This document shows positions 1 to 11,700 of a stretch of 64,000 nt of DNA, one piece after another. Source of the stretch: Toxonevra muliebris (Eukaryota; Arthropoda; Insecta; Diptera; Pallopteridae); contig OY829329.1 of NCBI GenBank assembly GCA_963691655.1, forward strand, positions 81,338,613 to 81,402,612, read 5' to 3'. The notes under the pieces are model-generated. The model was not told the origin of the DNA. It worked only from the letters and a program-made list of their open reading frames with translations, and did no database searches. Position 1 is the stretch's first letter, and each line of letters opens with the position of its first letter. The position numbers were made by a program, and so were the translations under genes.

Positions 1-1408
1 GTACCAGTGTCAAATGGGTAAACAAACAATGGGAACACCATGCCTCAATTGGCCCAAACAGGCTGCCAACAAACTGTATCGGCTTCAGACGCCCAGCACT
101 CCACTTTTCCGCCCCGTACACCATGATAATGTAGGTCTTGATGACTTTCCCATGGGTACAAATGCCATTGTTGCAGTAATTTCCTACACTGGCTATGATA
201 TGGAAGACGCCATGATCATTAATAAGGCAGCACACGAACGGGGCTTTGCTTACGGCAGCATTTACAAATCCAAATTTATCGAACTGGAAGGTACAAGTTA
301 TTTTGCACGCAGTCCACTTATGTCGGAGTTGGCAAAATACTTAGACAATGATGGCTTACCGCAAGCGGGTACCAAATTGTACAATGGCTGCCCTTTCTAT
401 TGGTATGTGCTATATTGCACTGCAGCATAGCAAACCTATCTCTATCACAACCTTCTTTATTTCCTTTCTTGCAGTTACTACGATACTGAAGAATCCAAAT
501 ATAAAGTTGTGAAAATGGACGAAAAAGAAGATTGCATTGTAGATAATGTACGCTATTGCGGCAGTTATAAGAGCACGGCACGTCGTATGGTTTGTGTGAC
601 AGTACGTATACCCCGAGCACCAACAATTGGTGATAAATTTGCTTCACGCGCTGGTCAAAAAGGTATCTGTTCGCAAAAATATCCCGCCGAAGATTTGCCT
701 TTCTCGGAAACTGGACTCATTCCAGATATTGTCTTCAATCCGCATGGCTTTCCCTCACGTATGACAATCGCTATGATGATCGAAATAATGGCAGGCAAAA
801 GTGCTGCGTTACATGGACTCGTGCATGATGCCACACCTTTCCGTTTCTCTGAGAAACACACCGCCATTGATTATTTTGGCAAGCTTCTAGAGGCTGGTGG
901 CTATAATTACTATGGAACTGAACGTCTTTATTCGGGAGTGGATGGACGCGAAATGTCAGCCAACATTTTCTTTGGTGTTGTTCACTATCAACGTCTGCGT
1001 CACATGGTGTTCGATAAGTGGCAAGTACGATCGACAGGTCCCGTTGATGCCATAACGCAGCAACCGATAAAAGGACGCAAACGGGGGGGTGGTGTACGTT
1101 TCGGTGAAATGGAACGTGATGCTTTGATATCACATGGTGCAGCATTTTTACTGCAAGATCGCCTCTTCCACAATTCAGACAAGACGCACTCGCTTGTGTG
1201 CAGCAAATGTGGCAGCATTTTGGCTCCACTAATGAAAATCTTCAAACGCTCAGAGTCTGGCAAGCTGCAATATGTACCCGATACGTGTCGCTTGTGTGGT
1301 GATGGTTCTGCTGTGGGCTACATCGAAATTCCATTTTCATTTAAATATTTAGTCACTGAGCTGAGTTCAGTGAATATCAATGCTAGACTTAAAATAATGG
1401 AAATTTAA
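1..1408 (+). CDS. RpI135: RNA polymerase I second-largest subunit, C-terminal part (5' end outside window)
   Basis: Encodes the C-terminal 444 residues of the Pol I RPA2/POLR1B subunit, which acts in the nucleolus to transcribe pre-rRNA. Two exons are visible: 1-402 and 475-1408. The 72-nt intron 403-474 has a GTATGT donor and a pyrimidine-rich acceptor, and splits a Cys codon, giving FYC-YYDTEE across the join. Motifs in order: MGKQTMGTP at the start, [16 protein letters not shown] in the hybrid-binding region, [50 protein letters not shown], and a C-terminal four-cysteine zinc site (CSKCG...CRLCG). Similarity is to Pol I RPA2 rather than RPB2. A polyadenylation hexamer AATAAA lies at 1423-1428, 15 nt past the stop. 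One oddity is Ala where human POLR1B and RPB2 have His in the SRHGQKG motif. The gene converges on AP-2alpha. The assignment is secure; the 5' part is outside the window. Confidence 0.96.
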
Positions 1409-1479
1409 GATGACTTTCTATTAATAAAATTGTAATATAAATATTTATATGTTTAAAAATCCAATATTTGCTAGACGAC

Positions 1480-3062
1480 GGTTATGTTACGGAAACATTA
1501 ACGTTGGTAACGGAAGCGTCAAGATTTTGTTTCTTTCGCATTCAACATATGAGTAGTTGAGTGCGAAAGTGGTGTAAGTCAATAGGTCTGTTCGCGTACT
1601 TTACTAGTAAAAATTTACTAGTAACAAAATTTATGAAAAACTGTAACTTTGTGCTGTGGTTACATTGGAGCCGGCTTTTGACGAATATATCACATTTTAC
1701 TCTTGTGCTTGATGTAGGTGGCTACCACAAATCGCATATACAAGATTACGCTTTCCGCATTTAAAAAATTTTTCGTTCGTCGCAACAACAACTACATTAT
1801 CACCATCTCGAGCGCTCATTGGCAATCACCACACTAAATAAAACAAGAGATGAGTTGCAAGTAATACATAGAAAATTATTTAAAAGGCTTCATCAGAAAT
1901 ATATCATTTATTTTGTAGTTTGACTTAATTTTCGTCGTTTTGCGCTACTGGTCTGTCTAGAATCTGTCTATCTAATGTTCTGATTCTGAAGTACATTCGC
2001 GCACGAAGGAATAATCTTTTAATTTTTTCGTCGCATTCGACTTCTGAAGCAGCGACGCTCAAATGTTGTTCTTAATAATAATGTACTTTTCAAGGAACTC
2101 ATGCGCTCCATAACTTCTACTTGTTGGTTTAGCATAAAATAAATGATAAGATCAGACTGCATATTTCCTTCAAAATCTTTGGAAGTAAAATATGCAGTAC
2201 AAATGCGCGTATATTCACTTAATTCACTGCCTCTCAAATTTCGTTGCTAGTAACTCGCATGTAGCTTGCAACTGGCAAAGTCTACAAACTCGAGTTTCAT
2301 TCAACTGATTGCACGAAGAATTGCAGCCTGGAACAGGGATCGTTGTCGAAAAATTAGCAAATTACGATTTCTCAAAAACTGTTTTTTAATAGAAATTGAA
2401 CCTTGGTTTTCGAACCTGCAAAAACCTGCATCACTTCAAATAAAATGGGGTTGCTGGAGATACACTGTTGCATTTTATTGGAAAATACTAATATTTTATG
2501 AAAAATGCTAGACTTTTTACTAACTTTTAAATATATATTTTTTCTTTGCCACCCTTTGCGTTGTTTGGCATCTGTTTGTGAAAATGAGTGCTGTTAAAGA
2601 AATTACTTTATAATTTTTATAAAAACATGGTAATTCAATGGCCAAGTAACAAAATGGCTGAGCTTATTTTAATAGTTCGCAAATTTTAAAGATTATTTTT
2701 CTGCGCTTTTTCATATATAAATGCAATATTTTTTTTATAATTTGTTGCTTTTCCACCAACATTATCTAATATTAACTGCGTTTTATTCGCCACTTGCTTC
2801 TAGTTATGTATAACTAGCAGCGATAATTTTATGGGAAAACAACAACAAAGCGGCAGAGATAACACGTATAATTATAGCTGTTATCTATACTTAACAAGTT
2901 GTTTAACTACATCAAATTCTATTGTGAACTGCTAATAGCGAAACAAGAAGCGTGACAGTTTGGCAAAAAACAGAAAAGGAAAATATTTGAAATGTCTGGC
3001 GGTGAAAATAAGTTAAAATCATCGTTAAATATGCTTATAAAGAGTAAAAACTAAAAACAATG
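1480..3062. repeat. Degenerate copies of dispersed repeat family R in the RpI135/AP-2alpha spacer
   Basis: The stretch 2400-2760 resembles 31490-31770 and 32340-32790 in the same orientation, and 33360-34090 inverted. Shared words include TTTGCGTTGTTTGGC-like text, CTTATTTTAATAGTTCGCAA and TTCCACCAACATTATCT. Part of 1590-1640 (ACTAGTAAAAATTTACTAGT) matches inverted text near 34070. A short TGCTGTGGTTACATTGG at 1662 resembles the PIF/Harbinger-type MITE terminus described at 17711. No coding capacity is seen and the class of the family is unknown. Confidence 0.6.
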
Positions 3063-3078
3063 ACCGCGATTGACCGCG

Positions 3079-3145
3079 TATAATAATATATAATATAATA
3101 ATAATATATATATATAATAATATATATATATATAATAATATCCAA
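3079..3145. repeat. AT-rich microsatellite (TA/TAA)n
   Basis: About 65 bp of interrupted TA and TAA units. No other signal is seen. Confidence 0.85.
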
Positions 3146-5750
3146 ATATTATATTCCCTGATCTAGTGGCTGAATTAATCAAGTTGTGTTTGATAGCAAA
3201 AGTACTATTTCTACTTTTGGATGATTTAAATCTTTCCTATCTGGTTTTGTTTTGCAATCAACAATTGTAATTTAATTTGAGAAGGAAAACCTTAAAAAAA
3301 ATATAAGATATTGTGATTTCACTAAAACTAGCCAAAACAATTCAAGCATCGCGTTTAAAAAGGCATTAACTGACATCACTGTTTAAGTTAAGCGTTCATA
3401 CATGCAGTGCTGCGAAATTTCATAACTACCGGTCTGTCTCTTGAAACTGGGTTTAAGTGAAAATGCATGCTAATGAGCCTCCACACACTAGACTGCTTGG
3501 TCGGGCTGAAACGCAGTGTGACAGTGGACTGACACGCACGCATCCAAACAATTACATAGCAAAATGCGCTATCATAATAAATACGATTCACGTATACAAA
3601 AATATAACCGATTTCAGTCCTACTAATCAGTATAGTGAGCGCAGACCCAGTGAAAAATGCTCATTTTTTTGAAATTTATATTTTATTTAATTTATATACG
3701 CATTAAATATACAATAATATAATTTTAATGATAATTATCATAATGATAATTCATAAACTGTAATCGAGTATGTTTTTGTTTGTATTTCATATTTTTGTAG
3801 TGTATCTAAACATCCGTTTTGTATTGTTTTATTGTAGTTTTACTATCAAACTAAATCAACGTAGATAAAAAAGAAGGTTATTGTGTAATTATTAAGATAA
3901 ATTATGAACAAAATTTAAATTTTTTTTTTAATATATGTGTGTGTGTGTTTAGGGATCCGTGCGGATGCGTGGCTGTGTATAAATGTAAGTGACGAACTGT
4001 ACATAACATGCTGCAATTAAATAAGTTACAAATCTATTCATTTTTGCTTTCACGCAAATTCTACAATAGCATTTTTGTTTTTCCTCATATGGTACAGATA
4101 AATTCCATTTTTGCAAGTTACAAATAGCAATAATACGTAGAATGTATTTATTTTTTTTAGTTGTAGCATATAATGTTTTATGTTATAAAAATTAACTATA
4201 AGATATACATTTGCATAAAGTAAACATTTAAAATATTCATTTTTGTTTTTAGATTGAAAGTGTCATCGTTTTGTTTTATGTATTTTCATCGACATTACCT
4301 TTAAATATGGCTTTATTTTAACAGCAGACAATAGATTTTAAATTTGTTTATTTAACAATTTTACGAAAATTACATTTAATACTATTTTTATTACAAAATT
4401 TAGTTTACTATGCGTATTTAAAAAAATTCCAACAAAAAAAAAATCATAGAAAGTGTAATACGAAATGAACAAAACTTGTACAAAAAAAAAAAAAAGAATA
4501 AAGGAACAAAAACGTGGCTTAATTAACATTTCAAACTTATTCAATAATTTTGCAAGCAAAATGGAAATATTTCTTTATTTCAAAATTTAAACTTTATTTT
4601 ATTTATTATTTAATAATATAATACGCTTTTGCATTTTCTTTTTCTGTTCATCATTACCATCAATTTAAATATAATAAAATTTTGTTCAACAATTTATTTT
4701 TCATTTTTAAGTTGATTATTTGTCTAATACAATGAGATTTTTATTTCTCTTTAAATATATTGTATTTCTTGCAGTAGTATAGTAAATAGTACATATTATT
4801 TCTTCTTTTCCTTTTTTCTTTTTGCATATTTTTAATTAATAACATAACGATTTTTAATAAACAAATTTATGGTTTGTTTTGTTTTTTGATTTTACTACAA
4901 CGAATTTTTTATACTAAGTATAATGTGTGTTTGTAATGAATGTATATGTATATAGTTGTTTATTTTTAGTTTAATTTTCATTTTATATAATATTTAATAA
5001 TATCTTTGAAAAGAAATCAGTTGTTTGGAAACAAATAAAAATAAATAAAATAGTTTATTCTACTCCTTCCTTCTTTGTTTTCTCTGTATGGGAATATTTC
5101 ATCAACAAAATTTTTAGTTTAAAAATTTCTTTCACTACTTCGCGTATTCATATACACGGAATCTTATACGATTTTTGAATGAACTTACATTTTATTTTGT
5201 GTGTTTTGCTATTCGTGAATTAGTAGAACATTTTTAGAGCGTACATTATGGAAATAAGTAAGTCTCATGAATTTGTTGAAATTACAATACAAGTACGAAA
5301 TGTTTGACGTATTTGAGGAGTATGATATTCGTTCTTGGAGCAGAGTGGAAGGAGTGTGGTAGTAGTGATTGATCGTTTGGGGAGATATATAATTACACTT
5401 CCTGCACTTTAATATTCCTTTATAGCATAGCAGGGGTAAAGGTTGGTTAAGTTCGAGAGAAACAGATTTTTGAATATTACTAGAATTTCTTGATATTTTA
5501 ATTCTGTAAATATGCCACTTTATATGGTTGAGAATATTTTGGATTGTGCAAAGAGAAATAGTTTATTTTTTGTGTTTTTGTTTGTTTGGTTTGTTTCTTT
5601 TTTGTAGAGTAACCATAAGAGCAATATTCAAGCACAAAATATGTTGTCTTCACTAAGAGTTTTCTATTTTTCTTTTTGTTTTCACTTATATTTTGAACTT
5701 AAGTATAACTCGTTAACTTAAACTCGTTGCAAGTTAATTTTTATATTTGC
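3146..5750. other. AT-rich convergent spacer, probably including the AP-2alpha 3' UTR
   Basis: No ORF here has recognisable similarity. The stretch is very AT-rich with long homopolymers and a short GT run at 3936-3949. It lies downstream of both flanking genes, so the part nearest 5750 should be AP-2alpha 3' UTR. Several minus-strand AATAAA hexamers (TTTATT on this strand, for example near 5053 and 5571) are candidate poly(A) signals, but none can be chosen from sequence alone. Confidence 0.5.
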
Positions 5751-8700
5751 TTAAAATTGGTCTGAAAGAAGATCGCATATTTCGCGGGTGACGGTTTCTT
5801 TGCTGGCGCGAATCGTCAGTCGGAACATCTGAAATAAATGGAAGTATATAAAATGAAAAATACTTAAAAGACCAACCTCAACTCCACTACTGACCTGCGC
5901 TTGTTTGTTTGGTTCCAACCGAAGCAAACAGCCCACCTGTTGCGACTGTGTGTGTATAATGCCAGCACACACCATATTATCAGGATTTGGATCGACACTG
6001 TCCAATAATTGCATCCCAAAGCCCATAAGTTTATTACGTGCCCCGGGCAAGTCAAGTGGTTGTTGTGCCTTAAAGACTTTTTGTGCTCTTTGCTGTTCGC
6101 TGTAAGTTGAAAGTGAAGAATAATTTCAGTTATATACAGTACAATATAAAGCGTCACAAAAATTTCCATATTTTTCGCGCACTTATCCAAATACGCACTC
6201 ATTTCATTGACTGCGTTAAACGAACAAAAAGGTGCAGTAGTTTATTGGTTTAGCGCAGTTAACTGCAAAACGCAATTAAAACAAACGCAGCTAAGTGAAT
6301 AGCAAGTACTTATTTCTAAGCGTCATGCTGTGCACCACGCATGTAGGTACATACCCGCCCAGATTTTTCCATCTTGCAAAAAACGATTCTGCATTCATTT
6401 CCGTTGGCTCAAAGAATTTATTCACGGTGAGCGGTAGTTTAACGTTAAATTTTTGCGATACACTATTATAACGGAAATTCACTTCGATTGTAGGTGCATC
6501 CGCATAGTCCTCAATGCATTCGGCTGTTAGCAATTGTTGTATTTGTGCACCAGCTTCAAGTGTCGGTTCGACCGGCTTCATTTGCACATTTAATTTGAGT
6601 GCATCTTCTGCTCCCCATTGCAAAACGGGTGAGAAATTCTGAAGAAACATACAATAATATTCACAATAATTTAGTTTCTTTACAGGCAGGTTGTTTTAAT
6701 AATCGTTAGCTAACCGTTAATGGTATTTGAGTCTTATTGCCATAAAACAAACCCAGACGCCCCAGATTCTGTCGAAACTCGCTCTTCACCCCAATTTGTA
6801 TCATTTCGTTTTCAAACAATACACCGTTGTTCTTGAAGAGGAACTTCTTCGTGTTGTACACTGCCGCATTGTTGTTACCACCATATATGTCACCAAGCAC
6901 ATCGATCAAAGTGCCACTAGCTGTTGCGTTGTTCATACCCGTGTTGGAGGGTGGGGTGCTCAAGCCCAGTAGATCGGCATTGATATTGCTATTAACTCTA
7001 AAACATGTTAAGCAAATTTGTTGGTATAGTTCAAAGAAAAATGCACGCTTTACTATTTATGCACTCACTTATGATTAATATGTATATTATTTTGTGTTAG
7101 CGTAGCCGGTGCTGGGCTCTTCGATTCACGTATTTCATTTTCAGGTACGCGACCTGGTTTCTTCTTTTTGAGTACGGCCAAAATTGAACTTTCGCGCTCT
7201 GGAAACGATGGCATCTCCTCTAAAACGGTAGCCAGCACATCAGTCGATGCAACAATACTTAATTGTAGATATTCGCTGGCACGCTGCTGTAGCTCTGCGT
7301 CGGCCGAACGTAAATTGCTGTGTTGGCGGAACACTTCTTGTATATTAGTGCGTATCTCAGGGAAAAGGTTAATGAATTTTATGTAGGTAGAAAGTAACAG
7401 AGCACGTGTCATTGGAGAACAGAGATGATACTTCGAATGGAGCAATTTGAATTGGACTAACGGCGCTGAACGCGAGTCGCCAGCAATGAGATTACCAAAT
7501 TCACCCAGAATATAGCCTCCTACTTTGACCATGTTTTCATGGCATGCGGGCGCTTGTAGAGCTTCGAAAACCGTTTTAGCTGCATAGCCTTGAACCTCTT
7601 CGCGATTGATAACAATTTGGATGACACGATACCATACTTCTTCGGAGACATAATCTCCAGCGATACGTATGAGATTGAGAATAACATCAACATACCTGGA
7701 GTTGAGAGTAGAATATAAAGTATTTCGAAAAATAATCATACGTATGTTGGACATTGGCATTTACCATGTATAATCAGTGGCGTATTTCTCCGCTAAAATT
7801 GCAACTTTGAGCACCATCTCCTCGCGTATGGAATAGTCTGCGGTTTCCAAGTAATTAAGCATCTCTTGCACAATCTCCTCGGCATTACTGCGATCGCACA
7901 TGGCGTAAAGCAGGTCTACTGCCATTTGACGCACAGAAACGTCCTTTTCCATCTAGATATTTGAAATAAAAAGCATGTTGTTGTATTAAACTACATAATT
8001 TTTATCTTCCGCACTCAAAACTAGTCAGTGCTTACCTTCATCGACAAAATAACGACTTCTTGATGCTTTTTCACCTCTTCATGCGAAAACTCCGAAGTAG
8101 CCAAGTGGCACATCGACTCCAACGCCAAATAACGCAAATTCGTCTCACGGTTACTGAGGAACTGACCCAGTTGATTGCACGCGCGTACCAGCAAATTCGG
8201 TTCGCTGTCACTATGTATAATCAAGTTGATGGCCTCGAAGAGCACAGCATTCTTTGCATTCGAATGTTGAACTTTTTTGCTTTTAGGCGGTTCTTGCGCC
8301 TTATTCAAAATTGTTTCGAGTGTTTCGTTGAGGCGCGCCCGAACACCAGGCTCTTCGGTAACCGGGTTGTAATTTTGCAATAAACGCAACAGTTTCACCG
8401 ACAGCCATGGAGCAGGCACAAAATAATATGTATAATCCTGCAAATCCGTATAACTGGCAGTGACAATGCGCGACAAACGCGATACGGCCAAATTAACGCA
8501 ACCCTTATATTCATCGGGATTACGCTTAACTAAAGCATCAATCAGAGAAGTGGCTGCTGTAACCACGCCCATGTGTTGATCATTGAGCAAATGTATGATG
8601 CGCGAGGTCCATTCACCTCCCGGTATGATATCAGGACTGGAGCGAAAGAGGCGCAGCAGGCAGAGTGCAGCCGATTGCTTGACAACGTCCATAGTGTCGC

Positions 8701-11700
8701 TGTGGAAAGGGGAAACCAACGATCAACGAGAGATTGCAGTAATTGTTGATTGGTGTATTAATGTGTAATACATACCCCGATACCAATAACTTTGGTATCT
8801 CATTGGAAAATGATTCCGCCATGTCACGACTACCGATATTGGCAATGCATTGCAGTGCCAAATTAACATGCACCGGATTACGTGATTGTAAGTCATTCTT
8901 AATCGATTGTATGATTAAACGAATTAAATCACTGTTGGTATTCACCAACACAGATATGAAAAGATAGCCCTACAATATCACAATTAAGTAAACTCGGAGA
9001 GTTCATAAGTATAGGTAACTTACAATTTGTTTTTCCGAATACTTGTTGGATGAGAGCAAATTAACCGCCTCCATATGACCAAAATCGATGTCGTGACCCA
9101 ATAGGAATATAAACAACAGTTTGCAGACATATTTTTTCTTCTGGTAGCCATCGAGGGTCTTATCACCTTTAAATTTGCTGCGTATGTTGGCGAGCTCTTT
9201 GTTTATGCGTTTTACTTCGGCCTCTTTGCTTTTACCTGGAAGAGGAAAAGATGATAGATTTTAAAAAAAAAACCAATATACATATGTTCACTACCGCTCA
9301 AAACGGTTTGCCCACCCAAGTATTCTCTGGTTTTCATCATTTATTGTAACTAAAATAATTTTTTTTAATAATAAAAGTGATAACATATTACAACTGCGTC
9401 AATTGCTGGCAAAATTTCATGCATTTATCATCTTTGTTTTAGAAATTATGCCAAATATTACAAAATTGAACTTTTACCTGGTAAATCCAGAATTCAAAAA
9501 TAAAGTATAGTGTAAATACAATAATATTGAAGATTTATAAAATTTTTGGTGTATAAATTATTGTGAAATAACACTAGTTTACAGCCAAAATTACCAATGA
9601 ACACCACTATCCAATTTCTACGTAAAATTTGTCGCTGAGCCCGAAAATCAACTCTATGGTGTGGTTTCCGAGATATCGCCAGTTGAATTTTTTTTATCGG
9701 AGCAAAAAAAGTTTGTCCACATAATTACAAATATTGTGGAAACTATTTGATGTTGTTTTCATAATTTTACAGATTGGACTTTTTGGGTTTAAAGGCTTTA
9801 GATGTGAGGGAGGTTCATTAGTCTCAAAGTAGTAGTTAGGACTTTTTGGGTTTAAAGGGTTTAGATGTGAGGGAGGTTCATTGGTCTCAAGTGCTGTAAA
9901 AATTTATATAAGGCTTTGGGATGACAATCTATATTGTACGAGTTCAACTTAGTGCAATACAATTTTAACTTCCACTAAGTCGCCAATTGAGCTCTCTCTC
10001 CTTATAACTAAACGTTTAGTGGTAGTGGGGAATAATTTCCTCTAGTTTAGTAGTAGTTGGTTTCGATTTCCACTACCACTAAAGGTTTAGTGGTAGTTGA
10101 ATTTTATTTCCACTGGCACTAAAGATTTAGTGGTAGTTAATTTTTATTTCCACTATCACTAAAGGTTTAGTGGTAGTTGATTTTTATTTCCACTACCACT
10201 AAAGGTTTAGTGGTAGTTAATTTTTATTTCCACTACCACTAAAGGTTTAGTGGTAGTTAGTTTTTATTTCCACTACCACAAAGTTCAGAGGAAGTAGAGC
10301 GGAGTTAGCAAATTGTTATGCCTGGTTTTTACTATGTCAAATTCAATCAAATTTGCCAGCATGTTGGCAAATTTCATATGGGAAATTCTCTCTTTGACGG
10401 CAAATATGACATAGTGAAAACCAAACATTAGAAATGAAGTGTCTGACGTTTTGTTAGAAATGAATTGGCATGATAATTGGCAGGACGCCTACGTCACAAA
10501 TACAATTTTTCTGTTTTTTTTACAGATAATAAGTAGTCTCAATTGGCATGCCAGCACTGGCAGGTGGAGACGCAGTGTAATTTACATATTTAGGAAATTT
10601 AATTAATAATTTTACTATTTTTGCAGCAAATTACAATTGGTTTCAATTCGACGATATTTTTCTACTCAATATTTAGCACGCGATCATCTGTATGTAAAAT
10701 TGAATTTGCAAAGAAGAGAACGCAATAAACTATTACTAATGAGTAGTGTCCGACCGAAACCGACTTTTTCGGCCGAAACCGAATTTCAGCCATTTTTCTA
10801 ATATTCGGCCGAAACCGAAACCGAAACTTTTTAATATATATGTATATATCTGTGGTCACAAGGCATAACAGCATAAGTGTGTTTTTTGTATTTTACAGGA
10901 GAGCACTTCAAAGGTTCAAGTGCTAAGAGTAATCAGGTTGAGTTGTGCTATTTTTCCGCCCTAATATCTCGTAAACCACTGAAATTCTGACACAATATGA
11001 AAACGGATATGAAGATTCAAATTATGATAATAACTCGAATTCGACAAAACTCGAGTTGTGTTGTTATTGCTTGTGACCACAGATATGTTAAAAACAAAAT
11101 TCAAATCATTTTAATTTTTTTTTTTTAATTAAAACATTCGGGCGTACCAATTTTTTTTTCTTTTGAAAAGTACGTTGACAGAAAAATTCTATATTCGATT
11201 CTGATCAACTTTGCCGAAGAAAGTATGGCAAAAAAATGGATCCTACCCCCCCCCGTAAAATTCGAAGAAGTTTCAGTACTACGTACTGTAGTTGTTTGAA
11301 TAAAAATCGATAGTTACTTTTAATATTACTTTAATTTCTACGAATTTTATGGGGGGAAAGCTCCATTTTTTTGTCATAGAATATGGAACTCTTCTGTCGG
11401 TACTCCGAAAAAAATTCATCCATACAAATTGGTACTTATATATGTATATATAAAATAACAAAAATATTATTTTAACAATAAAGAAAATACATATTAAAGG
11501 CACTAAAAAAAAAAACATTTTGTGGTATAGGTACAAATGAAATTCACATTTTTATTTTAATATTCAAAATTGAATAACTTTATGTTACATGCTAAAAATA
11601 AAAACAGTCCTTTGCGTACTGAAATGCAATTTACAGCAAAATTTATAAAGTTTCGGTTTCGGCCAAATATTCGGCCATATTTTTTGCCGAAACCGAAACT

